Shown here piece by piece: positions 5,489-6,577 of a stretch of DNA of 6,577 nt. Source of the stretch: Bryobacterales bacterium (lineage in GTDB: Bacteria > Acidobacteriota > Terriglobia > Bryobacterales > Bryobacteraceae); the NCBI GenBank assembly GCA_009697495.1, contig SHUN01000164.1:1-6577 (forward strand), given 5' to 3'. Position 1 is the stretch's first letter. Every line of letters starts with the position of its first letter. The notes under the pieces are model-generated. The model was given only the letters and a program-made list of their open reading frames with translations. It was not told the DNA's origin and searched no databases. The position numbers and the translations under genes were made by a program.

Positions 5489-6577
5489 GCGCGCGGTGGC
5501 GCGCCAATTCCTTCGCATAACGCGGATCTCCGGCAATGTTCGTGAACTCGCGCGGGTCCTTCCTGTGGTCGTACAACTCCTCCGCCGTTTCCTCCGGCGT
5601 TGTCCATCGAATGTAGCGAAAGTCCGCCGTCCGCACCGCGCGCCCCTCCGTTTTTCCGGCATTCAATTGCGTGTGCGCCGCGCTTCTATGCGGACGCTTC
5701 GGGTTATCCAACAGCGGCCGCAGGCTCTGGCCTTCAAGATTCCCCGGCGCTTTCAATCCACACAGATCGGCAACCGTCGGATACACGTCCACCATCTCGA
5801 CGAGCGAGCGGCAAACCGGCCCCTTCTTCCCCGGCGCCGAAATGATCAGAGGCACCTTGGCTGATTCCTCCATCAAGCTTCGCTTCTGCCAAAACGTGTG
5901 TTCACCCAAATGCCAGCCGTGGTCGCCTTGAAAGACGATCACCGTGTTCTCCCGCAGGCCGAGTCCATCGAGCGCTTTCAGCACGCGGCCCAACTGATCG
6001 TCCATGAAAGAGATCGAAGCGTAGTAGCCTCGCAACGCTTCCATCTGCTGATCCTCGTTCATCTTCATGTTACCGGCGGTCGCGCCCAGCGTGCGCGGCA
6101 CCAGCGCCGGAATGTCGTTCAGATCGTCCGCTGGATTCTTCGTCAGGCGGATTTTCGACAATGGATAGCGGTCAAAATACTCACTCGGCGCGACGAACGG
6201 AACGTGCGGCCGCACGAAGCCCAGGCCCAGGAAAAACGGGTCATTCCGATGCTTTTCCAAATGCGCGATGGCGCGGTTGGCGGCGTCGAAATCGGCCTGT
6301 TCGGAGGCATCAGGCGTCTTCACGTAGCGCATGCCCACGCCTGGCGCGATGCCCGGCGTCAGATCCTTGCCGTCGCCCTTGGAATTATGCTCTTTCCCCT
6401 GCGGACTGCCGTTGTGCGTCCAACTCGCCGCGTCCTGCCACTGCGCGGTTCCCACGGTGCCGGGCACGCCCATGTGGAACATCTTCCCTTCCCGGATCGC
6501 CTGGTAGCCGTTGTTTTTGAATAGCTGCGGCATCGTCACGTGGTTGGGAAGGAAGTCGCGAAAGTCGGGACCGTTGG
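5463..6577 (-). CDS. Type I sulfatase, iduronate-2-sulfatase-like (N-terminus beyond window)
   Basis: The frame is open to the window end, so the GTG at 6539 and ATG at 6533 are internal; the gene starts outside. About 370 C-terminal residues are visible. Counting from the GTG codon, they include TMPQLFKNNGYQAIREGKMF (2-21), FVRPHVPFVAPSEYFDRYPL (108-127) and YYASISFMDDQLGRVLKAL (172-190). The metal-site motif is QGDHGWHLGEHTFWQKRSLM (204-223), with Asp206 and His207 as likely calcium ligands and Lys219 as the sulfate-binding lysine. The C-terminus carries ELYDHRKDPREFTNIAGDPR (321-340). This pattern fits the iduronate-2-sulfatase branch, which removes sulfate esters from sugars. The N-terminal C-x-P-S-R or S-x-P-S-R motif that is turned into formylglycine lies outside, so activity cannot be confirmed. 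Sulfatases of this kind are normally exported. It converges on the PIG-L gene, and both enzymes could act on the same type of decorated sugar. Confidence 0.93.
   Translation of the reverse strand, partial: NGPDFRDFLPNHVTMPQLFKNNGYQAIREGKMFHMGVPGTVGTAQWQDAASWTHNGSPQGKEHNSKGDGKDLTPGIAPGVGMRYVKTPDASEQADFDAANRAIAHLEKHRNDPFFLGLGFVRPHVPFVAPSEYFDRYPLSKIRLTKNPADDLNDIPALVPRTLGATAGNMKMNEDQQMEALRGYYASISFMDDQLGRVLKALDGLGLRENTVIVFQGDHGWHLGEHTFWQKRSLMEESAKVPLIISAPGKKGPVCRSLVEMVDVYPTVADLCGLKAPGNLEGQSLRPLLDNPKRPHRSAAHTQLNAGKTEGRAVRTADFRYIRWTTPEETAEELYDHRKDPREFTNIAGDPRYAKELARHRALIAERRGA

Noticed and set aside
5898..6524. 208-residue open frame on the plus strand opposite the sulfatase
   Set aside because: The opposite strand encodes clear sulfatase motifs throughout; the frame is a by-product of GC-rich codon use, with no family features.
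1..6577. CRISPR array, tRNA, rRNA, insertion sequence or attachment sites
   Set aside because: I saw no spaced direct repeats, tRNA-like folds, transposase genes with terminal inverted repeats, or integrase genes on either strand.

Overview
The window looks like chromosomal DNA of a GC-rich soil-type Acidobacteriota, most probably the Solibacter/Bryobacter lineage. The clues are a secreted cyclophilin carrying the repeated C-terminal domain first defined in Solibacter (TIGR03437-like), a DUF4159 protein, an enolase-superfamily sugar-acid dehydratase with a twin-arginine leader, a secreted PIG-L deacetylase and an iduronate-2-sulfatase-like enzyme. This gene mix is common in that phylum and in Planctomycetes. 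The assignment rests on recalled family features, not on a search.

Layout: (1) 1-621, plus strand, the 3' part of an Rpn-type nuclease gene cut by the window start. (2) 652-2043, minus strand, an exported cyclophilin-type prolyl isomerase fused to a TIGR03437-like domain, tail to tail with the Rpn gene. (3) 2092-2898, plus strand, an exported DUF4159 protein, divergent from (2) across 48 bp. (4) About 2919-3034, the frame-broken remnant of a second DUF4159 gene, followed 1 nt after its stop by a perfect 37-bp palindrome (3036-3072). (5) 3096-4328, plus strand, an enolase-superfamily dehydratase. (6) About 4329-4541, a second decayed gene with internal deletions. (7) 4559-5488, plus strand, a PIG-L deacetylase. 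(8) 5463-6577, minus strand, a type I sulfatase cut by the window end, overlapping the deacetylase gene tail to tail by 26 bp.

Dehydratase, deacetylase and sulfatase would fit extracytoplasmic breakdown of sulfated or N-acetylated sugars, but they are not one tight operon. The four genes whose starts are visible lack a well-placed Shine-Dalgarno sequence. Two of them have a good -10-like hexamer only 6-8 nt before the ATG, which suggests leaderless transcription.

I found no RNA gene, CRISPR array, insertion sequence or clear novel system. The most interesting items are the two gene remnants that keep both ends but lost their middles, the palindrome, the apparent leaderless promoters, and active-site deviations in the dehydratase and deacetylase.
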